A stretch of 64,000 bases of DNA from Paludibacteraceae bacterium. GTDB taxonomy: Bacteria; Bacteroidota; Bacteroidia; Bacteroidales; Paludibacteraceae. The stretch lies in assembly GCA_024401535.1 (NCBI GenBank), contig JAKSKX010000004.1, positions 111,490 to 175,489 on the forward strand, read 5' to 3'. The position numbers were made by a program, and so were the translations under genes. Position 1 is the stretch's first letter. Every line of letters starts with the position of its first letter. Below, in pieces: positions 44,280 to 53,119 of this stretch. The notes under the pieces were generated by a model. The model was not told the DNA's origin. It saw only the letters and a list, made by a program, of their open reading frames with translations, and made no database searches.

Positions 44280-45960
44280 AGTGTATGTTTCGTCTTATGG
44301 TGCCTTGTGTGGTCTAGGTGCGAATCTGAATGCGTGTGTGGAATCTATTATAGCTGAGAAGTCTGCTATAGTTCCAGATGCAGAATACAGATTGTCTTCG
44401 GGAGTTGGAATGCTTTCATCACGAATAAAGGAAGACTGGATTAGGCCGCTTTCATCGGGCTTTTCACGACTTGAAAGAATGATGATAACAGTTCTGGAGG
44501 AGGCGAATGTCGGTAGGGTAGATTTCTCTTCTCAAGACACGTTGTTCATATTCTCTACGACGAAGGGCAATATTTCCAAGCTCGGAGAAGTAGTTAACAA
44601 TGATTTGATCTATAATCTTGCATGCAAGGTTGTTTCCTATTATGGAAATCCCAACAAGCCCTTTATAATATCGAATGCTTGCATTTCCGGAGTCATGGCT
44701 TCGCAACATGCATATCTGCAGCTTTCATCGGGGAAATTCAGGAATGCCGTTGTGGTTGGAGGTGATGAGTTTTCAAAATTCGTTTCTTCAGGTTTTGACA
44801 GTTTCCACTCGATGAGTGAATTGCCATGCAGACCTTATGATAAGAACAGAGACGGACTTTCTTTAGGAGAAGCCGTAGCCGTAGCCGTCTATACAGTCGA
44901 TGAATCAAAGTCGGACGGTAGCGGAATTATGGTTTTGGGAGGTGCTTCAAGCAACGATGCCAACCACATTTCCGGACCGTCAAGAACTGGCGATGGACTT
45001 GCTGCCACTATGATTAAGGCGATGGAGAGTGCCGGATTGACCGCAGCTGACATACCTTTGGTTTTGGCGCATGGAACAGCAACTATGTACAATGACGAGA
45101 TGGAATGCAAGGCATTGGCCCTTTCCGGCCTGCAGAACGCACAGCTGGTTAGCTTGAAAGGTTATTTCGGACACACTCTCGGTGCTTCGGGCTTGCTGGA
45201 GACAGTTTTGATGCTCGACATGATGAAGAAGGGGTTTGTGCCGCGTACTCTTGGCTATACTGAGAACGGACTTTCACAAGAGATGAAGGTTACAAAGTCA
45301 GCCGAACATAAAAAAATAGACACTTTTTTGAAGAGCGCTTCCGGTTTTGGAGGCTGCAACTGTTCGGTAGTGTTTGGCAGGAAACTTGATGAATGTGTTT
45401 CTGATCAAGACTGTACTCCAAAAGTTTCAGTTAGAGTTGATATTAAAAATAATGAAGTGTCATTGAACGGGAACAAGGTGTTCCTGTCAGAAAATGCCGA
45501 TGAATACGCAGATTTTATTCGTGCCGCATTCAAGAATGTTTCCCCCGAACCATATATGAAGTTTGCCAAGATGGACGATTTCTGCAAGCTGGCTTTGACA
45601 TCGGTGGAATACTTGGGATTTAGGGGCGTTGAGAATACAGCTTTGCTTTTGCAAACAAATTCTGGATGCCTTGCTTCGGACTTGAAGCATTTGGAGAATA
45701 TTTCGCAAGGGGCTGAGAACGCATCTCCTGCTGTTTTCGTCTATACTCTGCCGAATATTGCGCTCGGAGAGATTGCCATTAGGCATAAGTTCAAGGGTGA
45801 GAACCTGACAAGAATTGTGGAATCCTATGACGAGAATGCTCTTGTCGAAGATTCAAGGACACTTTTGAATAATGGTGCGGATGTAGTTATTGCAATGTAT
45901 ATAGACTATTTCGGTCCAGCGTGCTATTCCGCTGTTTCTTGCATTGTTTCAAGGGAGTAG
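44266..45960 (+). CDS. Double beta-ketoacyl-ACP synthase-like protein
   Basis: The first part is a complete ketosynthase (residues about 1-375): nucleophile Cys in NACISGVMASQHAY, then GLSLGEAVAVA, the catalytic His of LAHGTATMYNDE and the second His of GYFGHTLGASGLLE. A C-terminal domain of about 170 residues then repeats the start of a ketosynthase fold (YTLPNIALGEIAIRHKF), as in the KS-like PF13723 proteins of aryl-polyene loci, without catalytic residues. The start is ATG 44266: a TTG in front of it is not likely, and a GGGAGGAAG ribosome site lies 6 bases upstream, unusual in this genome. It overlaps the antiporter gene. No aryl-polyene partners are nearby, so its lipid is unknown. Confidence 0.75.
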   Translation: MKRNKVYVSSYGALCGLGANLNACVESIIAEKSAIVPDAEYRLSSGVGMLSSRIKEDWIRPLSSGFSRLERMMITVLEEANVGRVDFSSQDTLFIFSTTKGNISKLGEVVNNDLIYNLACKVVSYYGNPNKPFIISNACISGVMASQHAYLQLSSGKFRNAVVVGGDEFSKFVSSGFDSFHSMSELPCRPYDKNRDGLSLGEAVAVAVYTVDESKSDGSGIMVLGGASSNDANHISGPSRTGDGLAATMIKAMESAGLTAADIPLVLAHGTATMYNDEMECKALALSGLQNAQLVSLKGYFGHTLGASGLLETVLMLDMMKKGFVPRTLGYTENGLSQEMKVTKSAEHKKIDTFLKSASGFGGCNCSVVFGRKLDECVSDQDCTPKVSVRVDIKNNEVSLNGNKVFLSENADEYADFIRAAFKNVSPEPYMKFAKMDDFCKLALTSVEYLGFRGVENTALLLQTNSGCLASDLKHLENISQGAENASPAVFVYTLPNIALGEIAIRHKFKGENLTRIVESYDENALVEDSRTLLNNGADVVIAMYIDYFGPACYSAVSCIVSRE

Positions 45961-46025
45961 TGCGGGATTTTCAAAGGTGGAATTATTAAAATTCGCTCAT
46001 TCATTTGTAAAATAGAGACAAAATT

Positions 46026-46055
46026 AAAGCTCAAAGTAAATTTGGGCTTTTTTTA
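46026..46055 (+). terminator. Terminator of the ketosynthase gene
   Basis: The stem AAAGCTCAAA/TTTGGGCTTT (46026-46035 with 46041-46050, one G-T pair) is followed by T. Confidence 0.8.
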
Positions 46056-46079
46056 TTCATCCGCTTGTGGGCTTATTAT

Positions 46080-46087
46080 TACTTTTG
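46080..46087 (+). promoter_or_regulatory. -7 element of the GH5 cellulase gene
   Basis: TACTTTTG at 46080-46087 fits TAnnTTTG, 45 bases before the ATG. Confidence 0.45.
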
Positions 46088-46131
46088 CTTTCGTGCTTAA
46101 TCAATACTATGTATTTTAACTTATTTAACTG

Positions 46132-47577
46132 ATGAAAACATTTTACAAACTAATGACAATGGCCGCACTTTCGCTTTCGTCTGTTGTGTCTTTTGCTCAG
46201 CTCAAGGGTAAAACTGCTGTCGAACTTCGCGATATGATGGGAGCCGGTTGGAATGTAGGCAACTCGTTGGACGCTTTCGGTAAACCAGGTATGGAGGCAG
46301 AGACTTCATGGGGAAATCCCAAAGTGTCGGAATGTATCGTTGACAAGGCATATCAGGCTGGTTTCCGTACTCTTCGTGTTCCTGTTTCATGGGGTGGACA
46401 CATTTCAAGCCAGAACGGTTACCAGAGCTACATCGACCGTCAGTGGTTAGGCCGTGTCAAGGAAGTTGTGGACTATGGCTACAACCGAGGAATGTTCGTC
46501 ATACTTAACATTCATCACGATAATGGCGCAGACAACACAAATACATGCTTCTTTCCTACGAATGCACAGAAGGACAAGTCTGTGAAGTATGTTACTGAAA
46601 TATGGACTCAGCTTGCTGACTATTTCGCCGACTATGACCAGCATTTGATTTTCGAGACTTTGAACGAGCCTCGCCTTGTTGGAGATCTGAACGAGTGGTG
46701 GTTCTATCCAGTGGATTATCCTCAGCAGTCTCAGGTTCGTGAGGCTATTTCCGTTATCAACGACATGAACCAGGCAGGAGTTAATGCCATCCGTAACGGA
46801 AAGGGAAATAACAATGACCGTATGATTCTTGTTCCAGGTTATGCTGCTTGTCCAGATGGAGTTGTTACTTCTTTGTTCAAGGTCCCTAATGATCCGACTC
46901 CGAACAGAATTGGTCTCGAAGTTCACGCATATCGCCCAACTGAGCTTTGTTTGACTGGTGATCGCAAGACTTTCCAGGATTCTGACCGCCAGACTATCAT
47001 TAACGAGGTTTTCGCTCCGCTTTCACAGAAGTATGGAAACACTAACATTCCAATCATCATTGACGAGACTTCCATTGCCGACAAGGGACAGGGAACTCAG
47101 GAGCGTTTGAAGTGGATCAACTGCTACTATTCGCTTGCCAAAGAGTACAAGATGCCTTGTGTTCTTTGGGACAACGGAACAACTTGGCAGACATACCAGC
47201 TTGGATTGACTCAGGGTTGGTCAGATCCAAATGTGAACGGTGAGTGCCACGGATTCATGAACCGTAATAGCTGCCAATGGACAGACCCAACTTTGATAAG
47301 CAGAATCATTGAAATTATAGGTGTGCCTGTAACAACAGTTTTGAATGTTGTTGCTAATGATGTTAAGGTCTATTCTGCAAACGGAATGCTTTATGTCTCT
47401 GCAGAAAATGAGATTGACAGAGTCAGAGTCATTGACATGAACGGACACGTTCTGCTTGACAAGATTGCCGAGTCAAATTCTGTTGAATATAGCGTTTCCA
47501 ACATCAATCCTGGCGTATATGCTGTTTATGTGGAGACTCAGGGTGGAAACAAGGCAGAAATGGTTGTTGTGAAGTAA
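46132..47577 (+). CDS. Secreted GH5 endoglucanase with C-terminal sorting domain
   Basis: This secreted cellulase splits beta-1,4-glucan. The 481-residue protein has a signal peptide (residues 1-22, ending SVVSFA), a GH5 barrel with GWNVGNSLDAFG (about 40), RVPVSWGGH (82), acid/base Glu179 in FETLNEPR and nucleophile Glu312 in IIIDETSI. It ends in a C-terminal type IX sorting-like domain (about 405-481, VKVYSANGMLYVSAE to NPGVYAVYVETQ). The barrel signature resembles GH5 subfamilies 2/4 found in gut and rumen Bacteroidota. It has its own promoter and terminator, and lies beside a GH9 gene. Confidence 0.9.
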   Translation: MKTFYKLMTMAALSLSSVVSFAQLKGKTAVELRDMMGAGWNVGNSLDAFGKPGMEAETSWGNPKVSECIVDKAYQAGFRTLRVPVSWGGHISSQNGYQSYIDRQWLGRVKEVVDYGYNRGMFVILNIHHDNGADNTNTCFFPTNAQKDKSVKYVTEIWTQLADYFADYDQHLIFETLNEPRLVGDLNEWWFYPVDYPQQSQVREAISVINDMNQAGVNAIRNGKGNNNDRMILVPGYAACPDGVVTSLFKVPNDPTPNRIGLEVHAYRPTELCLTGDRKTFQDSDRQTIINEVFAPLSQKYGNTNIPIIIDETSIADKGQGTQERLKWINCYYSLAKEYKMPCVLWDNGTTWQTYQLGLTQGWSDPNVNGECHGFMNRNSCQWTDPTLISRIIEIIGVPVTTVLNVVANDVKVYSANGMLYVSAENEIDRVRVIDMNGHVLLDKIAESNSVEYSVSNINPGVYAVYVETQGGNKAEMVVVK

Positions 47578-47604
47578 AACAGGCATCCAATCATAAGTCA
47601 TAAT

Positions 47605-47640
47605 GGGAAAGGACGGTTGAATACTGTTCTTTCCCTTTAT
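47605..47640 (+). terminator. Terminator of the GH5 gene
   Basis: Arms GGGAAAGGACGGT and ACTGTTCTTTCCC (47605-47617 with 47623-47635) pair with only two weak positions, and a T-rich tail follows. The remaining 47641-47911 gap has no visible gene. Confidence 0.8.
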
Positions 47641-47911
47641 TTTCCTGATGAATTTGCCTCATTCCTGCTACAAGGCTTCATATTAAAGAAAAAATCGCGA
47701 TGAAATGGCTTGTTTTTTCTTTTTGAACTTTTTTGCAGCGCAAATCAATCTTGCACAGTTTCCAAATAATTGTTTTTTATAGGAAACCAATGTCTTCAAA
47801 ATTTTGAAAATGAAGTAGGTACTGAGATATTCTTTTTATTGAAATATACAAAAGAATTGGACGAGCATAACAGTCATGTTTCTCTTTTATAGCAACTTTG
47901 GGTGTTTTCTA

Positions 47912-47942
47912 TTGTAAAAAATCAATAAAACAATTATATTTG
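47912..47942 (+). promoter_or_regulatory. Promoter of the GH9 cellulase gene
   Basis: TTG at 47912-47914, a 20-base spacer and TATATTTG at 47935-47942 match the Bacteroidota consensus. Transcription near 47949 leaves a short leader. Confidence 0.75.
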
Positions 47943-47965
47943 CCAAATAATTAAAAATGTACTGT

Positions 47966-49732
47966 ATGAAGAATTTTAAACATCTTGCATTGGCTATGTC
48001 GCTTGCCGCATCGGTGTCGGCATCTGCCTATGATTTTTCTACATATTCAAGTCCTTACGAGCCTTCGGACTATAGAGAGGCACTAAACATGAGCTTGAAG
48101 TTCTTCGGTGGACAGCGTTGTGGAGATACTCACAACTGGATGTTGTACGATAACAAATCTGTCAGCAAGAAGTCTTGCCATACAAAGGACGGACAAGGCT
48201 CTGTAAATGGAGGAGCTAACGGCAATTACGATTTGACAGGTGGATGGCATGACTGTGGCGACCATATCAAGGTCGGAACTACAATGGGTTATGCAGCAGT
48301 TTCTTTGCTTGTAGCGTACGACTTGTGGCCAAAGGCATTCCAGGACAACTATGACGAGAACTATGGCGCAAAGAACGGCATTCCGGACGTGCTTGACGAG
48401 GCAAAGATTGCGACTGACTACTTTATGAAGTGTTTCTTGCCAGAAGGGTTCTGTTATTATGTAGGCTCGCCGGGCGACCATAATGTGTGGATGACTTCTT
48501 CAAGACAAAGTATGCAGTCAGTAGAGAATGGTGGAGACCCTCGTCCTGTATGGATTTCTTCGAGCATGGGAGGACCACAGGCTGCCAACTATATTTCTGC
48601 TCTATGTTTGATGGCTATGCATTACCCTGACAATGAGTACAAATTGAAATGTAGAGAGGCCGCTATTTCAGCCTATCCTTTTGCTAAGGCTAACAAGAGC
48701 CAGCATGCGCCTATTCCACAATTTTATAGCAACCCTAATCCAGAATGGACTGACGAGCTTTCGCTTGCTGCGGTTTTGCTACATAAGTTAACAGGCGAGG
48801 ACAGATATTTGAATGATGCAACTCAGTTCATGGCTGGTAAGTGGGAAAGTAACTATCCACTTGCGTGGGATACTATGACAGACTTTGTTTATTACTACCT
48901 TGCTTCGATCGATCCTTCACTTGACAATGGCTCGGGCAAGAAATTTTCAGAGATGCATTATAACAACATCTTTAATACTGACGCTGCGCATATCAAGACT
49001 GCAGAGAAGTCCTCGAATGGCTTCCCATATTACTCAAGTCGTTGGGGAACCAACAAACTTGCACTTGGTGGAGCGGTGTCTTGTGCTCTATACAAAAAAC
49101 TTGTTGATGATGAAAATGTGACTGTTACAGAATCAGACTTGGCAAAGATAAACAATTACGTTACTCGTATTGTTGATTACGTTATGGGTAACAATGAATT
49201 CAACCACACATTCCTGCACGGTTTCAAAGGGGACATGACTTTCCGTATTCATCATCGTAATGCCATGGGAAGGAACGACAATCCGCCAACTTATGTAAAG
49301 AACTCTTGCGATTATATGTTTGCGAGCGGTGGTGTTATCGGAGGCCCTAGCGGAGTAGGTCAATTTGAGAATGTCATTGAGGGTGGAGCAAGCTACACAG
49401 AAACAGAGGGAGGTTGCGACTATAACGCTCCTTTCGTGGCAGCTATTGCAAGCATCGCGGCCTCTGTTTGCCCTGATGTGACATCTATTGATGATGTTGA
49501 GGCAGTCTCTATGAATGTTTATCCTTCAGTTTTTTCTGATTACATTATCGTTGATCCGGTGGTTTACAGCGGAACTGAGGATTTGAATATCAATGTAATC
49601 AATTCATTCGGTCAGACAGTGATGATGGAGAAGATGACTTCATACCAGCCGGTTGTGTTGAACACTTCGTCTTTGCCTAAGGGTGTTTACATCGTAAAAA
49701 TAGGCAACCAGACTCACAAGGTAATCAAGTAA
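47966..49732 (+). CDS. Secreted GH9 cellulase with type IX sorting domain
   Basis: The 588-residue protein opens with a signal peptide (MKNFKHLALAMSLAASVSASA). It has the GH9 motif GGWHDCGDHIK (catalytic Asp96/Asp99, base) and, near residue 460, the acid glutamate in the segment SYTETEGGCDYNAPFV. CDTHNW-like sequence precedes the barrel. The C-terminus (about 510-588, NVYPSVFSDYIIVDP ... LPKGVYIVKIGNQTHKVIK) is a type IX sorting domain, so it is an extracellular or surface enzyme. No CBM is seen. The start at ATG 47966 is favoured over the ATG at 47957 because of the signal peptide form. It complements the neighbouring GH5. Confidence 0.92.
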   Translation: MKNFKHLALAMSLAASVSASAYDFSTYSSPYEPSDYREALNMSLKFFGGQRCGDTHNWMLYDNKSVSKKSCHTKDGQGSVNGGANGNYDLTGGWHDCGDHIKVGTTMGYAAVSLLVAYDLWPKAFQDNYDENYGAKNGIPDVLDEAKIATDYFMKCFLPEGFCYYVGSPGDHNVWMTSSRQSMQSVENGGDPRPVWISSSMGGPQAANYISALCLMAMHYPDNEYKLKCREAAISAYPFAKANKSQHAPIPQFYSNPNPEWTDELSLAAVLLHKLTGEDRYLNDATQFMAGKWESNYPLAWDTMTDFVYYYLASIDPSLDNGSGKKFSEMHYNNIFNTDAAHIKTAEKSSNGFPYYSSRWGTNKLALGGAVSCALYKKLVDDENVTVTESDLAKINNYVTRIVDYVMGNNEFNHTFLHGFKGDMTFRIHHRNAMGRNDNPPTYVKNSCDYMFASGGVIGGPSGVGQFENVIEGGASYTETEGGCDYNAPFVAAIASIAASVCPDVTSIDDVEAVSMNVYPSVFSDYIIVDPVVYSGTEDLNINVINSFGQTVMMEKMTSYQPVVLNTSSLPKGVYIVKIGNQTHKVIK

Positions 49733-49753
49733 CAAACATTTTAGTAAATATCA

Positions 49754-49790
49754 AATCACACGGGTAATAATCCTACTCGTGTGATTTTTA
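49754..49790 (+). terminator. Terminator of the GH9 gene
   Basis: The 13-base arms AATCACACGGGTA and TACTCGTGTGATT (49754-49766 with 49774-49786) have one mismatch and end in T. Confidence 0.85.
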
Positions 49791-49805
49791 TTAGTTCTTA
49801 ATGCT

Positions 49806-50540
49806 ATGGAATACAAATCGTTAGTCGATCTTCACACTCATACTGTTGCAAGCGGTCATGCGTACAGCACTTTGCAGGAAATGGTTGTCGCCGCAAGAGA
49901 GAAAGGTTTGAAAATATTGGGAATAACTGAACACGGCCCTCGTATGTATGGCTCGTGTACAGAGATTTATTTCCAGAATCTCGCAATAATTCCTCGTCAG
50001 TATGGAGACTTGAAGTTGATGATGGGCTCCGAGATGAACATCATGGACGAAAGGGGTAGTGTTGACTTGACAGATGGACTTATTTCTCTGCTCGACATAA
50101 GAATTGCAGGTATTCATAGCCGTTGCTTTAATTACGGTAGCGAAGATGTTGCTACCAAGGCAATATGCAAGACTATGGAAAGGGGTGATATCGACATCAT
50201 CTCTCATCCGGTGGATAGAAGATACCAACCTGATGTCAAAAGCCTCGTAGAAGCCTCAAAAAGCACAGGAACGCTTCTTGAACTGAACAACAGCAGCTTG
50301 AGACCTGAACGTGGCAAGCCTTATGCTCGTGACAATTTCAAGTCTCTGATAGAGGAGTGTGCCAAAGAGAACGTACAAATTATAATAGGAAGTGATGCCC
50401 ACATAAGTTACGACGTGGCAGGTCATAGTTATGCCTATGGACTTATTGAAGAGGTCGGTTTCCCGAAGGAGTTAATCTTGAACTTGCGTCCCAATGATTT
50501 TCTTTCTTTTATAGATAATAGAAGAAGAAACCAGCAATAG
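49806..50540 (+). CDS. PHP-domain phosphoesterase (YcdX-like)
   Basis: The 244-residue metal-dependent enzyme has the PHP motifs LVDLHTHTVASGHAYS (metal-binding His), GITEHGPRM, GSEMNI, DIISHPVDRRY and GSDAHISYDVAGHSYA. YcdX-type proteins hydrolyse phosphate monoesters with a trinuclear metal centre; the physiological substrate is unclear. Spacing to the next gene is 15 bases, so the two form one unit. The start is just after the GH9 terminator. Confidence 0.85.
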   Translation: MEYKSLVDLHTHTVASGHAYSTLQEMVVAAREKGLKILGITEHGPRMYGSCTEIYFQNLAIIPRQYGDLKLMMGSEMNIMDERGSVDLTDGLISLLDIRIAGIHSRCFNYGSEDVATKAICKTMERGDIDIISHPVDRRYQPDVKSLVEASKSTGTLLELNNSSLRPERGKPYARDNFKSLIEECAKENVQIIIGSDAHISYDVAGHSYAYGLIEEVGFPKELILNLRPNDFLSFIDNRRRNQQ

Positions 50541-50555
50541 TGTATTTCAATTATT

Positions 50556-51122
50556 ATGAATGTAAGTTCGTTAAACAAGGCATTACTTGTCTTGTCAATT
50601 CCTATTTTACTGCTATGTATATATTTTCAGTTCTTCGTATATATTCCAGGTAATGATATATACCTTTCACAATCAGGCAAGATAGCAGAAAAAGTAGTCC
50701 TGATTTTGGAGTTCCTGATTTTTATGCTTTATTATTACTTTATCGAAGTGAAGTATATAAGTAAGGTATTTTTTCTATTGAATATAGTAATATTATGTGG
50801 AAGTATATTTCTTTCAGATAAATATACAAGGGATTTAAAAAACGAATTGATAGACGAAGAACCTTATGTGACTATTGGAATAGTTACTAAATTTGAATAT
50901 ACAAAAAGAATGGATCGTTTTCGTGTCTATTATAATATCAAAGATTTAGAAGGTACGACTGTTAGTTCAGCATTCACTATAGATAGAAAATGCGTGAAGT
51001 CCGATACAATTTTAGTTGTTTTTTGTGGGCAACATCCTAATCTTAGCAAAATTTTTAATAGCCGACCTAGTCATAAAGAAATCAACCTTTATAAAGATGG
51101 TGCCAAGATGCTGATGAAGTAA
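50556..51122 (+). CDS. Membrane protein of unknown function
   Basis: The 188-residue protein has three hydrophobic segments (about residues 9-30, 46-63 and 68-88), then a soluble C-terminal part of about 100 residues (YVTIGIVTKFEYTKRMDRF, YYNIKDLEGTTV) that recalls DUF3592-like domains in overall pattern, only weakly. The A+T content is higher than in neighbouring genes. Downstream of the PHP gene in the same unit. Confidence 0.5.
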   Translation: MNVSSLNKALLVLSIPILLLCIYFQFFVYIPGNDIYLSQSGKIAEKVVLILEFLIFMLYYYFIEVKYISKVFFLLNIVILCGSIFLSDKYTRDLKNELIDEEPYVTIGIVTKFEYTKRMDRFRVYYNIKDLEGTTVSSAFTIDRKCVKSDTILVVFCGQHPNLSKIFNSRPSHKEINLYKDGAKMLMK

Positions 51123-51156
51123 TCTTGAGATTTAAATACTTGACTATAAAAATATA

Positions 51157-51187
51157 GAGGCCACGCGAATCAACTTCGTGTGACCTC
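51157..51187. terminator. Bidirectional terminator
   Basis: The 13-base arms GAGGCCACGCGAA and TTCGTGTGACCTC (51157-51169 with 51175-51187) have two wobble or mismatched pairs. It separates the convergent PHP/membrane-protein unit and the sulP gene. Confidence 0.75.
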
Positions 51188-51212
51188 CCCTCTAATAGTT
51201 ATGGAGAAAAAA

Positions 51213-52928
51213 TTATTCTTTGATTAGATTGTTCGCTTTTTCAAGAGCCTCGTTAATGTTAGAACAGATGAACTCCTCACCAACCACTTTGTGCATTCCT
51301 GCACGATATAGAGTTTCGCGAACATGCTTGTTAACTCCAGAAAGGATTACCTTGATTCCAGCCTTGTTTGACTGAGCGCAAAGTTCCTGAAGGTTGTGCA
51401 TACCTGTTGAATCAATGAACGGAACTTTTCTCATTCGTATGATTCTTACCTTTGGAGTTTCTGCAACAGAACTCATTACATCTTCGAACTTGTTTGCTAC
51501 ACCAAAGAAGTATGGACCGTCAATCTCGTAAACGCCAACACCTTCTGGAACTGTTAGCTTCTCCTCGTGAAGCTGGAACTCTGAATTGTCGTTAGGGTCA
51601 AGCTCTTTTCCGAACACGCGGATTACAGAAGCCTCGTTTGTACGGCGAATGAACAAGATTAGAGCTAGAAGAAGACCAATCTCGATAGCTACTGTAAGGT
51701 TGAAGATTACAGTAATAATGAATGTTGTAATAAGAACAGAGAAGTCTGACTTAGGGCTCTTTGAAAGAGATACGAATGCTCTCCAACCACTCATGTTATA
51801 TGATACCATTACAAGTACAGCAGCAAGACATGGCATTGGAATAAGTGCTATGTACTGACCTAGGAACAAAAGAACTCCAAGAAGAACAATACAGTGAATG
51901 ACACCAGCTACTGGAGTCTTTCCTCCATTGTTGATGTTAGTCATTGTTCTTGCGATAGCTCCTGTTGCAGGAATACCACCGAAGAAAGGAACAACGATGT
52001 TTGCTACACCTTGACCGATAAGCTCTGTGTTTGAGTTGTGCTTGTCTCCGATAACACCATCAGCAACCATTGCACTTAGCAAACTTTCTATAGCTCCCAA
52101 CATTGCGATTGTAAATGCTGCTGGGAAGATGTTTGCAAGATAATCCATGAATGTCTGGTTCTTTGCCAAAACAATAGAAGGTAGGCGAGGTGCAGGAATG
52201 CTATCTGGAATCTCGTAAAGGTCTCCGATAGTTTGAATGTTTCCGCACATGCCATTGTTCTTAAGCAATACGACAGCGATAGTTGCAACGATTATAGCAA
52301 CAAGAGAACCAGGAATCTTCTTGGAAATCTTTGGTGTAAAGATGATGATTAGCAAGCTGACAACAGCAATTGTTGTTGCAGTAATGTCTATGTTCTTGAA
52401 ATTCTCAAAATAAAAAATCCACTTATCAATAAAGTTTGAAGGAAGATCCTCAGAGTTTATTCCTAAACCAAAGAAATTATTCATTTGTGTAGAGAAAATA
52501 GTTACTGCGATACCTCCTGTGAAGCCTATGATGACTGGATAGGGAACAAATTTTATAATACTACCAAGTTTGAAAAGACCAAGAACAACAAGTATGACAC
52601 CTGCAATGATTGTTGCAACCATTAGTCCAGGCAAACCGTAAGTCTTAATAATTCCTGCAATGATTACGATGAATGCACCAGTAGGTCCACCAATCTGAAC
52701 CTTTGAGCCACCAAGTACTGCAATAAAGAAACCAGCAATGATTGCTGTGATAAGTCCCTCTGCAGGTCCAACACCAGAATCGATACCAAACGCAATAGCC
52801 AATGGAATAGCCACAATACCAACTACGATACCAGCGAGTACATCGGCTGTTAATGTGCCTTTGTCGTATCCTTTCAGGCAAGAAAGAATTTTAGGAGCAA
52901 ATACTGCTTCCTTTGATTTTGTTCCCAT
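51213..52928 (-). CDS. SulP-family anion transporter with STAS domain
   Basis: This 571-residue inner-membrane protein has 11-14 transmembrane segments. The SulP signature region is VAIPLAIAFGIDSGVGPAEG (residues about 36-55) with GGSKVQIGGPTGAFIVIIAG, and the cytoplasmic STAS domain is at about 450-560 (VPFIDSTGMHNLQELCAQ, with its DST phosphorylation-type serine). Such transporters move bicarbonate, sulfate or other anions, often by Na+ or H+ symport. The substrate is not readable; bicarbonate or sulfate both fit an anaerobe. It is a single gene with a promoter at 52967-52974. Confidence 0.9.
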   Translation of the reverse strand: MGTKSKEAVFAPKILSCLKGYDKGTLTADVLAGIVVGIVAIPLAIAFGIDSGVGPAEGLITAIIAGFFIAVLGGSKVQIGGPTGAFIVIIAGIIKTYGLPGLMVATIIAGVILVVLGLFKLGSIIKFVPYPVIIGFTGGIAVTIFSTQMNNFFGLGINSEDLPSNFIDKWIFYFENFKNIDITATTIAVVSLLIIIFTPKISKKIPGSLVAIIVATIAVVLLKNNGMCGNIQTIGDLYEIPDSIPAPRLPSIVLAKNQTFMDYLANIFPAAFTIAMLGAIESLLSAMVADGVIGDKHNSNTELIGQGVANIVVPFFGGIPATGAIARTMTNINNGGKTPVAGVIHCIVLLGVLLFLGQYIALIPMPCLAAVLVMVSYNMSGWRAFVSLSKSPKSDFSVLITTFIITVIFNLTVAIEIGLLLALILFIRRTNEASVIRVFGKELDPNDNSEFQLHEEKLTVPEGVGVYEIDGPYFFGVANKFEDVMSSVAETPKVRIIRMRKVPFIDSTGMHNLQELCAQSNKAGIKVILSGVNKHVRETLYRAGMHKVVGEEFICSNINEALEKANNLIKE

Positions 52929-52966
52929 TAAATTTGAATGTAAAGACTTTGTTTTTATAATTTGCG

Positions 52967-52974
52967 CAAAATTA
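52967..52974 (-). promoter_or_regulatory. -7 element of the sulP gene
   Basis: TAATTTTG on the minus strand (complement of 52967-52974), about 38 bases upstream of the ATG. Confidence 0.5.
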
Positions 52975-53081
52975 GTATATTTTTATGTTATACAACAACT
53001 TTTTTCTCCTTTTTTAAGCGATTAGGAAAAAAACATAATCAAATTGACGATTTTTTCTATGTCCGTCATGAACTTAATAAG

Positions 53082-53089
53082 TATCTTTG
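53082..53089 (+). promoter_or_regulatory. -7 element of the GH5 lipoprotein gene
   Basis: TATCTTTG at 53082-53089 fits TAnnTTTG; no clear -33 is seen. Confidence 0.5.
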
Positions 53090-53119
53090 CATATAAAATA
53101 ACAAATAATACTACAAAAA

